A DNA stretch of 64,000 nucleotides from contig OX336343.1 of assembly GCA_946902875.1 (NCBI GenBank), positions 6,375,754 through 6,439,753 on the forward strand, given 5' to 3'. The position numbers were made by a program, and so were the translations under genes. The DNA is from Nematopogon swammerdamellus. Lineage: Eukaryota > Arthropoda > Insecta > Lepidoptera > Adelidae. Below are positions 1-10,968 of this stretch, in pieces (position 1 is the stretch's first letter; each line of letters starts with the position of its first letter). The notes under the pieces are model-generated. The model was not told where the DNA came from. It worked only from the letters and a program-made list of their open reading frames with translations, and ran no database searches.

Positions 1-205
1 CGAATATGGTACCTATGTAAATTGACCGCCAGAAGTACCTACCTACTCTTCTGCTGATTCCGCCTGATAGTTGGACCTGTTTGTTCGCCTGTACCTACTG
101 TACTGGGGATTTTAATGTTACATCCAGCTGTTTCGCTTGCTTTACCGCCTCTGAAAATTATTTATGGTTGTGGACATGCCCACCGTGCCGACATGTGCGT
201 ATCCG

Positions 206-955
206 CGCCTGCCACCAAGTCATGCAGCAGGTGGGTCTTCGTGCCTTACTTGCTGCTTGATAGTTATCTTGTCATAATACATTGCTAAACGTGGTGGTTG
301 GTGTTGTGCTGTAATTTATAAGAGTAGGTAGAGTAGCCCGGTAATGGAGTAGGTACTGTAGTCATCTGTGGGACGGATGTCCTCTTTACTTATTGACGTC
401 CTTGGACTCTATCCAGCGCCGCGATCCAAAGCTCACGGAGGGACTCGAATCATTGCGCCACAGGCGAACAACGGTTCTCTCAGCCTGTTCTATAATAGAT
501 ACTACCACGGACGTTGCTCTAATGAATTGGCTTCCCTTATCCCTCCTGCCCCCATCCGTCTCCGCCACACCCTCCGGACTCGCTCGGAACATCCATATGT
601 TGTTGACACCCGCAACTTCTAAGAACACATAGTTTTTCGAAATCTTTTCTGTGTCGAACGGCGAAAGTATGGAACGGTCTTCCGGTGAATGTGTTGCCCA
701 CCACCTATAAACTGGGAATCTTCAAAGTCATTACCTATAAGTAATATTAGACGACGACCTTTTTTTCCGCCTCATAGCCGGCAAGGCGCCTCTGTGAGCG
801 TGGCTTCGCGAGGAATTGTGTTATTGACTGTGTCTGATCTTCCGTTGAAGTATTGAGCAGACAACCGCGCCGGTTGTCTATAAAAAAAAAGGTACTTACA
901 GCACAACACCGATTACGCTACTTACCCCGATTGTCGGGATACAACGTACATATTT
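206..955 (+). repeat. W-family dispersed repeat, split by a LINE tail
   Basis: The stretches 206-330 and 891-955 are two halves of one noncoding repeat, called W here, that recurs at 40831-41095, 42613-42920 and 55490-55925. Shared landmarks are the motif CATGCAGCAGGTGGGTCTTC, a GTGTTGTGCTGTAATTTA segment and the 3' part CCCCGATTGTCGGGATACA. In the other copies these parts are contiguous, so the intervening 331-890 is an insertion. No coding potential was seen. The class (SINE-like or MITE-like) is uncertain. Confidence 0.6.
331..890 (+). pseudogene. Decayed 3' end of a Jockey/CR1-type LINE
   Basis: Split over several frames, the + strand encodes pieces typical of the C-terminal end of non-LTR retrotransposon ORF2: LDSIQRR near 400, [22 protein letters not shown] and HPYVVDTR up to about 620, then a frame-shifted RTAKVWN-like segment. 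A 3' tail ends in TCTATAAAAAAAAA. Frameshifts and the absence of any RT core show a 5'-truncated dead copy. Similar tails occur near 5.3, 9.5, 18.6, 19.5 and 21.2 kb. It is inserted in a W repeat. Confidence 0.6.
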
Positions 956-1250
956 AAGTTTGTATGTGATTTTGCTGCGCAATTTATAATATCAAACCGC
1001 CAATTTATCAGTTAATAATTACTCGGAAATGCTTCTAATTAGACACTTTTGCGCTGTAAACTTTCCAAATAATAAGTGTACGACTCTGTATGACCCCATC
1101 CGACGACCCCACTAGGATAGGAAGGTCAGACGAGTAAAGATTGACTGTCGCGCAGTAAAAAAAATTAAGTCTGTTGCCCATCCTCCTCTCAGGGTCCTCT
1201 TTATCTCAACTACCGAAAGATCAATCTTTTTTTTAATAATTTACCAAATA

Positions 1251-2271
1251 AAGGCGGTATTAGGCAGTTCACTTTTGCGTTCATTTTCGATATTTCATAG
1301 ATGAAGCATTGAAAATGAAACGTTTCATCTTTCATCATTCGTGGCTAGTGACTTTCATCGTTCATCACAAAGACTCTTTATCACTTTGGAGGTACAACCC
1401 GGATGAATCATCAAAAGTGATAAGTGTAAATTGAGTTTCAATGCGAGTTCAACCAGAGTGAACATCCAAGTTGAACGATGAACGAAGTAGACCTCTTCCT
1501 ACTTTTGTTGAAAGCAATCTTCAAATCGAACGGATGATTCAACGATAGTGACAGTGAGGGACAAGTCTAAACAGACCAGCCTCATTTTAGTGAATGCGCA
1601 GGACAACTGTTGAAACTTGAAAAAAAATCTTTCAAGTAGCAATCTAAACACATGCCAATATTTTTAGTGTTCTACCATCGATAAGAGTGTTTGTGGAACA
1701 CAAAGTGTTAGGAATACTCAAAAAGTATCGAAAGGGGGAAGCCTAAAAACTTTGTTTTTTTTAAATAATTTTAATACATTCATCTAACAATCCTTGACAA
1801 ATTTTAAGTATTCCAGCACGCACGAATTCATTACGAACCCGCGACATTTTTACTACAGAATGGATGTTCATCCACAATGAAAATTGAACATGTGTAAACA
1901 AACAAACGTTCAATGTTCATCTTCACTTTGGATGAACATGTGTGATGTTGGATGACAGTGTAAACGGCGCTGTAGCCACCCATTCACTTTCATCGGCATT
2001 GCTCTTTCATCGGTCATCGTTCATCGGGAATAAACGACAAGTGAAGCGTGTAAACAGTCTGTGGCTCTTTAAATCAAACTATCTATGATCAAAGAAACTC
2101 CAACACGCACGACCTGTTTCCGCGACTTAGTGATAAGGAAAGAAATGAGCTCACTATTTTTCACGTTCACTTTTTCATTTACGTTTAAATAGGAAAAGTC
2201 ATTCACTATTCATCATTCATTGCCATTCATCGAAGGTGAATCACTTTCGAGGAACCGTCTAATACCGCCTT
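1251..2271. mobile_element. 1.02-kb noncoding TIR element (MITE-like)
   Basis: The left end AAGGCGGTATTAGGCAGTTC matches, inverted and with a few mismatches, the right end at 2251-2271. The interior carries no long ORF but is packed with TTCATC/GATGAA-type hexamers, especially at 1300-1560 and 1900-2250, as expected of subterminal transposase-binding repeats. A convincing target duplication was not found: the flanks read AATA and ATGC. The superfamily is undetermined. Confidence 0.6.
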
Positions 2272-2339
2272 ATGCTAAATATACATTGCTAATTATGTAG
2301 GTGCTGGTGGCGACGATTTTTTGTGAATTTGTTTGTAGG

Positions 2340-2645
2340 TAGGACGTACACATAGATTAGATTATTTTAGAGTGCTGAAGTGCTGAAAGCGAGAACAAGC
2401 CTATAACAACAACAACTCTTCGATTTGGTCACTGTCGCTTTGGCGCCCATCTTCATCGCATGAATATTATTAACTTTGCCGTCTGCCCACACTGTTCTAA
2501 TGATGTCGATGAACAGAATCAAGGAGAGAGTACGAACGAGACTCTGGATCACCTTTTTTTTGAATGCCCGACCTTTAACGTCCAGCGACTTACCTTCACA
2601 AAAAGATTAATGGAAATTTATAAAAAACCTCTCAGTTTCGTCTGA
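2340..2645 (+). pseudogene. R1-like LINE ORF2 C-terminal zinc-knuckle fragment
   Basis: The open segment 2460-2645 encodes CPHCSNDVDE, then ETLDHLFFECPTF and a basic tail. Cys-Cys followed by His-Cys around HLFFECP is the C-terminal motif of many R1/TRAS/SART-like non-LTR retrotransposon ORF2 proteins. No RT domain precedes it. The fragment is short, so clade assignment is tentative. Confidence 0.45.
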
Positions 2646-2649
2646 GAAA

Positions 2650-3312
2650 AACCTGAAAATATGCCGCGAGTCACACAGGACCTACTTGCTAATACGGAAT
2701 GTTTCCCATCAATATACGAATTTATTTTAACAACAATTGAAGACATATAGAATTAAAAAAATATATATCTATATAATAACAGACAAGGTTGCATGGTATA
2801 ATACCTTTGCCTATCCCAAAAAAGTTATAAAAACAACCAAAAAAAAAAACAACGAGAACAAGCCGTGACAGCTGTCAGGTGTGCTAAAAAAATAAAAAAA
2901 AACAAAAGATGGCGGCCGGCGGAAGTTTGTCGCGTCGTCGTTGTAATTAAAAATATATATTTTTGTGGTTCTCGCGGTGCGGGAACTTATACAACAGACG
3001 TTAAAAGCTACCACAGAATTGGCTGTATACTCTATTGAGTTTTGCCTGTTTCGGGAGGAGACGAATAAACCATTTAAAAAAAAAAAATGTCAGGTGTGTT
3101 ATTTGACAGTTCAACGTCAATATGTCAACGTTACGTCAAACGGCGAAAAGAAAATTCCATGAAAATTCTGCCTATATTTAGTTTATTCTCGTGGAAATGT
3201 TTTTCACGGCGGTCGCCGTCTAAGCAGGTGCTGCGGGCGGAATATTCCGCATAGTTCGCCTGAGCGGATAACAGATAGCAAGAAACATGTGCTGTTTGAA
3301 AATTAAACAAAG
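2650..3312. other. AT-rich stretch leading to a GC-rich segment
   Basis: No gene is recognised here. Poly-A-rich DNA at 2740-2900 gives way to a more GC-rich stretch from about 2905 (GATGGCGGCCGGCGG) that continues to the candidate exon at 3313. It could be the promoter and 5' UTR of that exon. No TATA box was identified with confidence. Confidence 0.25.
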
Positions 3313-3441
3313 ATGATGGCGGTAGAGAGGTGTCCCCACAGCGGTGGCGGTTCACACTGGGCACCGGAGACCGCGGCTCCTCTCGACCCCGGGGCCGGCG
3401 CGCTCGCCCCCGCCGGCCCCGCTCCGCCTGGCGACGCGCAA
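3313..3441 (+). CDS. Candidate GC-rich first coding exon (alternative SLC25A38 start or unknown gene)
   Basis: Two tandem ATG codons in a reasonable context (CAAAG before the ATG) open a frame of exactly 43 codons starting MMAVERCPHSGGG. It is rich in Gly, Ala and Pro, with GC content far above its surroundings, and runs without a stop to the consensus donor GTAAGT at 3442. Reading through the donor hits TAA at once, so it makes sense only if spliced. The phase is 0, the same as the junction into SLC25A38 exon 2 at 7110, the next recognised acceptor on this strand. No domain is recognised. It may instead belong to a gene whose other exons I did not detect, or be chance open GC-rich DNA. Confidence 0.35.
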
Positions 3442-4173
3442 GTAAGTTAATAACGTGTTGTCGCCGACGACGACGCGACCCCCCGAGGCATTTGTTGACG
3501 TGATGTCAGATAACCGCGCGACCGCATTTCATCAGACAGACGCCCGCACAGTTATCTTATTTTTCTCCGCAGGGGGGCATGAGTCCTGGGTGTATATTAC
3601 CAAAAGGTCAGGGAGATAGGACTTAATTGGCTCTCTCGCATCGACAGAAGCTATTAGTATCTAGATGTGTACCTATAGGATAGATAGATGCCTAGCTATC
3701 AAAATATCTATCGTATCTTTATGGTGAGTGCGCTGAAATTCTGTGATACTCCGATATGAATGGGTGAATTTGAGCAGCTTGATTCTCAAATTTTATGCTA
3801 AATAATAATACTTAATACCTAAGTAGTTATGCTGAATTATTTTAACTATTCAATCAGTTTAGCCAATGGAACATTGCCAGTGTTTTATTTGTGTCCAAAA
3901 TACAGATAATAATATTATGGTGGACGCATGATATTTTCCGCTTACCGCCAATACATCCTAACATATAAAACGTTGTATATTGGAGGTTTAATTTCATTTT
4001 TGTTAATTATTTGCTTTGTAATCACACTTTCATTCTATGTTTATACTTAGAGTTTGAGGGTCAACTGTGTAATCTTGTACGTACCTACCTAGTCATGTTT
4101 ATTTTTGTTATTTTAAGACAAATGTAAATTTTAAAAGAAGTTTCATCATAATTTAATAGATCTGCGAAAACTT
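3442..4173. other. Unassigned AT-rich stretch
   Basis: No gene, strong repeat or RNA is recognised. The first 150 bases are moderately GC-rich and continue the preceding island. The remainder is AT-rich. Confidence 0.3.
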
Positions 4174-4549
4174 GTCTCGATAGCTCAGTGGTGCAGACAG
4201 TCGACTGTCGCTATTGATGGTTAAGCAACGGTGGGCCGGTCAGTACTTTAATGGGTGACCATTCGATCGTTGGAGGCTGACCGTGGTTCTGATTCCACGT
4301 AAAACTGTAAGTCCCTCCCCTTTTTACCTTACTAGGTGGTAGGGTTCAACCTGCCCGGGTTGATACCACCGCACTGAATGAAACGTCTGTCGAAACGGCT
4401 ATGTAAATAGTTTGTGTTTTCCGTTCAGTTCGGTGTAGCCGACAAGACCGAAGGGAAGCACTAACATGGCACCTTGTTCACCCAGTGTTATGGCCTAACA
4501 TGACATCACGGTGTTGTAGCCAAACGTGTCAGCTTCCATAAAAAAAAAA
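4174..4549 (+). repeat. SINE, full-length copy with tRNA/5S-like head
   Basis: It begins with a tRNA A-box-like GATAGCTCAGTGG, followed by a 5S-like segment (GTTAAGCAACG, then GGTCAGTAC and ATGGGTGACC). A B-box-like GGTTCTGATTCC, a roughly 250-bp body and an A-rich tail at 4538-4549 follow. Other near-complete copies are at 14472-14852, 61269-61655 and 63628-64000 on the other strand. Pol III transcription and LINE-assisted copying are inferred from family logic. Confidence 0.8.
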
Positions 4550-4608
4550 CTTCAATAATGCATTCTGTGTTCAGCTGAATAAGTCAACTCTAGTAAGTAC
4601 AGTACCAA

Positions 4609-4762
4609 GCAGTAAATAATGAACATTGAGTTTTAGAAAGAGGCAATCCGGTTATAGAGCGTCGTCCCTGTCGCACAAGCTCGCAGGTCTCTGTGCGACA
4701 GAGATGCCACCCCCTACAACCGGATTGTCTCTTTCTAAAGCTCGATGTTCATTATTTACTGC
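4609..4762. mobile_element. 154-bp hairpin MITE, copy 1
   Basis: This is an almost complete inverted repeat: GCAGTAAATAATGAAC at the left end and its complement at the right, with arms of about 65 bp containing TCCGGTT/AACCGGA and CTGTCGCAC/GTGCGACAG. A sister copy of identical length lies at 10362-10515. It is noncoding and must depend on a transposase supplied elsewhere. Confidence 0.75.
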
Positions 4763-5251
4763 GGGGTACAATACCGGTTTGGGAAATATATTTTATGACT
4801 GATGCCCGCGGCTCCGCCCGCTCTCATATTTCACTTCATTGCTAACCTCATAAGCCATTTAGCGTGATAGTAAGTAGCCTATAGTTGATGGGAAGAATCA
4901 AGCAATCCGTAGAATTTTGTTTTATTAAAATCGGTTCAGTGGTTCTCGAGTTATAAGCGGACAGACAGACACTCAGACAGAAAGCAGACGTTGGATTTTA
5001 TTATAGGTAAGGATGTAACTAATAGACGTCGGTACCTATCATCATTAGCACATACCAAACTAGCTAGAAATACAAACATTATATTAGTAAAATTACTGTT
5101 ATTACTAGTACTAGTGTTATTAGTAGGTACAATGTCTAAATTGGATTTAAAGTTTTTTTTTTGTGGTCAAATGTTTTACAAAACATTGTACTTATGGCAA
5201 TCTTTATATAATTTTATTATACTCTACTTCGAAGAAAAAAATAAACAGACG

Positions 5252-5692
5252 TTTTTTTTCTATGTAAACCAACATGGGTGGCTGTGCTGAGGGACCAATC
5301 GTGCAGTCGACAGAGCCAAAATCACCTCTCCTCACGAAACAACGCTCAGATAGGCACCATGACAGGAGATTTGTGGACTATTGGCTAGAGCATCAAACTT
5401 GTCGCATGAAAGTCTTATCAATTTGTTTTCGCACTCCATACTTACGTCAGTTTTGTATGCTTCCCAAAATCGTTCCTATGTCGTACTGTGAAAATATGAA
5501 ATTATCTTCTCACTACTACGACCTGGATGTCTTGAACAAATTATCTGATGACCTTTTTGTCTGTCTCATAGCTGGCATGGCGCCTCACCGAGCGTGCTGT
5601 CTCAAGGAGATGTGTTCTTGGCTGTTTCTGACAGTCTTAATTCGACTGGCCGTTGCGGCACAGTGACCCATGTCGATTCTCTATAAAAAAAA
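5252..5692. repeat. Two inverted LINE 3' tails
   Basis: The segment 5252-5400 is the reverse complement of the LINE tail seen at 19590-19690, with poly(T) then TATGTAAACCAACATG. The segment 5540-5692 is a related tail in forward orientation, ending CTATAAAAAAAA. The intervening sequence has a poorly supported open frame (5274-5666) that I regard as repeat-derived. Confidence 0.5.
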
Positions 5693-6791
5693 GTAGTTAT
5701 TAATTTGGTGTGACAGAATTTGAGAATTATTTTGTATGAGACTGCTGACCTTTATAAATTGTTTTCTTCGAAAACGCTGTACATAAAAGTATAATTAAGA
5801 AAACTAGAATAGTTTGTAAAAGAATGTCCTACAGTATCAAAGTTAAAATACCTATACAGAATTTTCACTGGTTGCAAAATACAACCTGTTCGATGTTTGG
5901 CCGGTCACTTTCTACTGAGTATTGCGCTGCATTCTTACTGGCATACTGCGTTTCAAATTTCCTAACAGGAAATTATTGAACTTTTAAATGTATGCAAATA
6001 CTTGAACCACTTTACATGCTAACAATCAGTGGGTTTAATTTATTTTCACTTTGCTTGAATAGCAATACTTGACCCTACGACTCCCCCCCCCCCTCCAGCA
6101 CGCAGCACTTCTGCTGATAAACTTATCATATTTATGTGAGTCTTATCGAGTTGCTACTCAGTCCGTCGTCTACTGCCTTCGTGTGAACTAGCTTGCTTCG
6201 TTCAATATCAGAGTGCTGTGAAACGAAATTACGCAATTTTGTTGCTATAGAACAATTTTATCATTTTTTCTAATTTAATATCAAATCAATGAACTGTATT
6301 TAAATATAAAATAGTTATTTCCTAATGGAACAATGCAAAAGCAATTTCAGTGAGGATTTTGTATCTCCAACCAAATAATAATTTGTTCGGTTTCAACTGC
6401 TGCGCGCTTGGCCTGTCAACGTAGTGGCAGGTGTATCTCGGGGGGAATCAATAGTTAAAATTCACTTTAAGGCCGATGTACATGTATCAACAATCCGAAT
6501 CGCTGCTGCAGACGATGACCATTGCGCTGCTGTACCGAGTGAACCCGATCTATTACTCCGATTATTCCGATACGATTTTCGCTTGAGCGCAGACGAGCCG
6601 GTTAAGCAAGTCGCGCAGTACTCTGTATTCTTCTGTGGCTGCCACAGATACGGCACCTGGTTTAAGGACATCACCTGACAAAGGTAGAAACTTGCAATCG
6701 GATTGTACGCTGAAGAATCGGCTATCAATTCGAACCTGTTGAAATTGGAAATAATTTTTGGAATTGAACACTAATTCCAAACTGCCCAGTC
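5693..6791. other. Region upstream of the SLC25A38 start codon
   Basis: This AT-rich stretch should contain the promoter and 5' UTR if the start at 6792 is used. No repeat is obvious. Open frames on both strands at 6424-6780 show no recognisable domain and overlap one another, so I do not call them genes. No TATA box or initiator could be assigned. Confidence 0.3.
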
Positions 6792-9700
6792 ATGGATATT
6801 GTTGCGAATGTAAGTATCTATAGTTCTTTCAATAATATTAGGATTTAAGCGTGATACTTACACAATAGTGTGAACCTTGTCACAATTACCACTTTGTGCT
6901 CATTCCAATAAACACATCACGCAATTAAGAAGGTTCATCATAACGTCTAGAACGAAATATATAACTGCATGCAATTATTCTCTCTATCTAAACAGTTTGA
7001 ACTCTTCAAAGCGTTTGATACTCAAATGGGACAGAGGTCATCTCTTGGCATTGGTTGGCTCTTGGTTAATGAGGCACGTGCGAGTAACAATCTTTGATCT
7101 TTGTCACAGTATCACCCCGTGCTGAAGGCATTCCTGGCGGGATCCTTCTCGGGTACGTTCAGCACCATCCTGTTCCAGCCGCTGGACCTCGTTAAGACCA
7201 GACTTCAAAACCCGGGCCATGTCACCACAGCTGTTGAGTAAGTATTTTTTTATTGCTCCAAAATTTTTTTACTCAAACAAAATACAATATTTTACATGTT
7301 CCATGCATGGCCCCTGCATTTGAATGGTCGGCTCTCCACGTGATTCTGTCAACAGGCTCAAACAAAAGCTATTGTAGCCTAAAATGCTACTTGTCAATAA
7401 ACACTGACATGGTGTGACTAGTTCACAATGGTGTTATGGGCTGACATCACGAATGTAGTAGTAGTGATATAGCCAACCATTAGAGGTGCCATAAAGAAGA
7501 TTACTTTATGCATAAAAAAAATTTTAACTTATTTTTTACACTTATATTTTATTATTTTTTAATAGATGGTCCACAATTTTAAGCATTTGAATTAAAGACA
7601 ATCTAGAGAAGCAGCTTCCTAGGCAATTTTCCTTGCCTTTACATCGTTCACGAATGACAGTTTCAATAAAACCTTCTTCATTGTCACAGTGGGAGACTCC
7701 AGCCTGGAATGCTTACCATCTTCACAACGATCGTCCGTCAGGATCAGATCATTGGCCTCTGGCGCGGTATGGTACCTTCCGTCGCCCGCTGCGTGCCCGG
7801 AGTGGGGCTGTACTTCTCCACGCTGCACTGGTTGAAGGCGCAAATGGGCAAGACGAGGAATCAGGATCTCAGCGCGTTGGAGGCCGTGTCTCTCGGCATC
7901 GTGGCGAGGTCCATGAGCGGTGTTGCCCTCATTCCGATCACTGTCATTAAAACAAGGTGAGTTACATTATTGAAATTTTGATCTTTGGGGTGCTTTTTTT
8001 TTTATTTATATATATATTTTCTGTGGGTACTTCTGGTTACCATTTTAATCAGCAATATTGCACATACTTTGTCTCTTCCACCGAAGGATCCAGTTCTTGC
8101 AAATATATTACCAATGTTATGCACGGTGTTACATTAATAGGTGGTAGTAGCAGAAAGGGGTTGATTCTACACCTGAAACTGAACAACCTTTTCTTTAACG
8201 ACTTTTTATTTTGAGAATATATTTTTTTTAATTACTTCAAAGTGATTAAAATATGGACAAAATTGTCTTTAAAGAAAATCAAAACTTAAAGGTAAATAAT
8301 TTTTTAGTTTCACATACAGAATAATTTATCAGTGAAATTACAAAATGTACCGCCTAAAATTTGACATCATGCATTTTGTAATGTGGAACCTAGAATATGT
8401 TATACTTCTTCTTTACTGATATGAATATGAGAAACCAGTTCAGCTTATTTGGTTTAGATTCCTCTTGGTGAGAGAACCACAGCCAAAGGCATATTAAATC
8501 ATTTCACATTTTAAAACCAAAAAATTTGATACAAATCTCAAGTTTCAACTAATCCCCCAAACATATTTTCATCTCCATTGGAAGTCTTAGGAAAATCAAT
8601 GCCTACTTAATTCACATTCACCTGATAGAAAAATATCTTGACCCGCAGGTATGAATCTGGTGTATACAAGTACAACAGCCTGAGCGGAGCTCTACGGGCC
8701 ATCTGGCGGGCGGAGGGCGTGCGAGGGCTCATGTGTGGCCTGGGGCCGACCCTGGCGCGAGACGCTCCCTTCTCCGGTCTCTACCTCATGTTCTACACGC
8801 AGTCCAAGCAGGCTGTACCTAAAGGTGAGATACCTATATGTATAGTTTTATATGGTTGATACGTTTGACACGATCCCGTACTATGTTTCCACCTCCGTAC
8901 TGTTTTTAAATTGCGCTTTGTTTCCAAGTTTTGTATGAAATTGGAATGGAACGGCAAAACATCGGCGCCGCGTCCGCGTCCGATATCCTTTCTTTGTGGC
9001 TTGCGCCTTACATGAAATATTATTTCATTGTATATCAGTGTGGTGTGTTGTTTATATTTTTTACCCCATTGATTATTCTATGAATAAATATAAATGTGTA
9101 TAAATATAATAATAAAACATAACAAACAAAACAAAATGTGACCCTATTTAAAAGGATGCTATTGTAATGAAAATACACTAACTTGTTTTGTAAGTTGATA
9201 TGTCTTTAAAAATATTGTCTCGTCATAATAAAGACTGCGCAATGCTACGTCAGTGCGGTTGTGGATTAAGATAATAATTATCTTTATTGCATACCATCTG
9301 TTATGTGTATGATATTATTCACTTTTATCAGTTATCTCAAATAATAATTTATTATCATCATTTAAACGACGTCACAATCTTTCAAAACACTCAATCTTAC
9401 AAGTATTGACGTCTGGATATTCCCTGACAACATGTTGAAATTTAAAGTAAAACGTACATGTGCGGGATTTTTTTTATATACAATATATAGCCGGCACTGG
9501 TGGCCGTACCCAAAAGTTCAATAGAAGTTCAGACACAGCCAATAACACCACCCATCGCGGGAGGGAGGAGACATGACCACACAGGAACAATTTCGAAAAG
9601 TTGTTCAGAAGTTGGGTGTTAACAACATATGGATGTTGCGAGCGAGTGTGGCGGATATGGATGGGTGCAGGAGGAATGAGGGAAGCCAATTCAAAAACAA

Positions 9701-10968
9701 TGTGAGATTAACAACAGTTTCTTCTATCATCAGATTGGTTCAGCCATTCGGGTGCGTCGAGCGTGATCCACTTCTCGTGCGGGGTGATGGCGGGCGTGGC
9801 GGCCTCCCTCGCCACCAACCCCGCTGACGTCATCAAGACCAAGATGCAGTTGTATCCGGATAAGTTCCCCAATGCTTTCAGCGCCGCTTTGTACGTTCAA
9901 CAGGTAAATGTCAACTGTGTGGTTATACATTTATTTAAAAAAAAAGTTTTTTGTCAAAGAAATGATTTTGTTTTAAGGCTTATTCAAAACCCTAGCGAAA
10001 TTTGCCCGTTCGGTGAAACTGTGGCGCGGCAGAGTTGAGAATGTTTCACTACCCAAGGCGGCAGCAAATTTCGCCAAGGTTTGATTAGGCACTTAAGAGC
10101 ATACTCGTCTTCCCATACTGACATAATCGAATGATCACTTTTACACTTGGGATAGGTAAACATGTTACTTTGTATAGATTCTACTGTGTAAAATTGCTTT
10201 TGTTGGAAAGTTCACTCTTCAATCTGAGTTCATTGGTAATAAGAAAGACGGTTATCACAATACCATTGCAAAGTGTATTACGGTAATAGATTTTGTTTAT
10301 TTGTGGCCGTGAAAGAGTAATATTGAATGCATTTATGCGTGGCGTGCGTGCATGTACAGTACGCGGCGGTAAATAATACGCGTCGTGCTTTGGAGAGACA
10401 GTCCGGTTGTAGATCGTCGTCTCTGTCGCACTAACTCGCAGCCATCAGTGCGATAGGGACGACGATGCTGTACAACCGGACTGTTTCTTTCTAAAGCGCA
10501 TTATTTACCGCCGCGTTCTTACCATCATTTCGCATACAGAAGACTGAGGTCTCCAACATGTGAATGAGCTCAAGAAAAAAAATGTCTACATGCCTATTTT
10601 AAATGTAATGATACATGTCAATAGTTCAACATGAACGCAGAGGCATAATTATGTTGTGTTCACATTGGCGCTGTTGTTCCTTGTGACACAATTAGCACAA
10701 TCTACCAAGATAAGCGCAGAGGCAACTCCTAAGGCCAAATGTATTGAATTTTAACAAATTCCTTAATGCCTAATGATAGCAATTATCTTATTTTCCTTGT
10801 AAATATAATTACGTTTCTTGTATTGACTTATAATTTTGTTGTTGACAGACTTACGGCGTAAAGGGATACTTCAAGGGAGCAGTACCGAGAATGCTTCGTC
10901 GTACACTCATGGCTGCTATGGCGTGGACCGTGTTTGAGGAAATAACGCGCTCCATCGGTTTGAAATAA
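6792..10968 (+). CDS. SLC25A38: Mitochondrial glycine carrier, SLC25A38 family (6 exons, 292 aa)
   Basis: Coding exons are 6792-6809, 7110-7237, 7690-7956, 8649-8824, 9734-9903 and 10849-10968, all with GT donors and AG acceptors; the frame stays open to TAA at 10966. The product is a three-repeat mitochondrial carrier with signatures PLDLVKTR (residues 30-37), PITVIKTR (131-138) and PADVIKTK (226-233). [23 protein letters not shown] and [15 protein letters not shown] are close to vertebrate SLC25A38, which imports glycine across the inner mitochondrial membrane for the first step of haem synthesis. Its length is near the 304 aa of the human protein. Exon 1 encodes only MDIVAN. The open segment at 3313-3441 has a compatible phase and might be an alternative first exon. 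Exon 5 needs the first of two nearby AGs (9732-9733); the second breaks the frame. Confidence 0.95.
7409..7492 (+). repeat. SINE 3' fragment in SLC25A38 intron 2
   Basis: The sequence matches the last 80-90 bases of the window's SINE (CACTGACATGG, then GGTGTTATGGGCTGACATCA and a decayed GATATAGCCAACC), with the head missing. It is a diverged, 5'-truncated insertion lying wholly inside the intron. Confidence 0.6.
9471..9720 (-). pseudogene. LINE 3'-end fragment in SLC25A38 intron 4
   Basis: The - strand encodes [25 protein letters not shown] and a degenerate tail, the same C-terminal motifs as the fragment at 331-890. The 3' end is marked by a T-run at 9470-9477 on the + strand. Frames are broken. 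It lies just upstream of the acceptor at 9733. Confidence 0.5.
10362..10515. mobile_element. 154-bp hairpin MITE, copy 2, in SLC25A38 intron 5
   Basis: The ends CGCGGCGGTAAATAAT and its complement bracket the same inverted arms as the copy at 4609-4762 (GTCCGGTTGTA, CGTCGTCTCTGTCGCAC). Identical length and arm content support one family with fixed unit length. Confidence 0.75.

Noticed and set aside
5274..5666. 130-codon open frame on the + strand
   Set aside because: Its ends are reverse and forward LINE tails, so it is repeat-derived rather than a gene.
6424..6780. Overlapping open frames upstream of SLC25A38
   Set aside because: Three frames on both strands overlap one another and none shows a domain or convincing start context.
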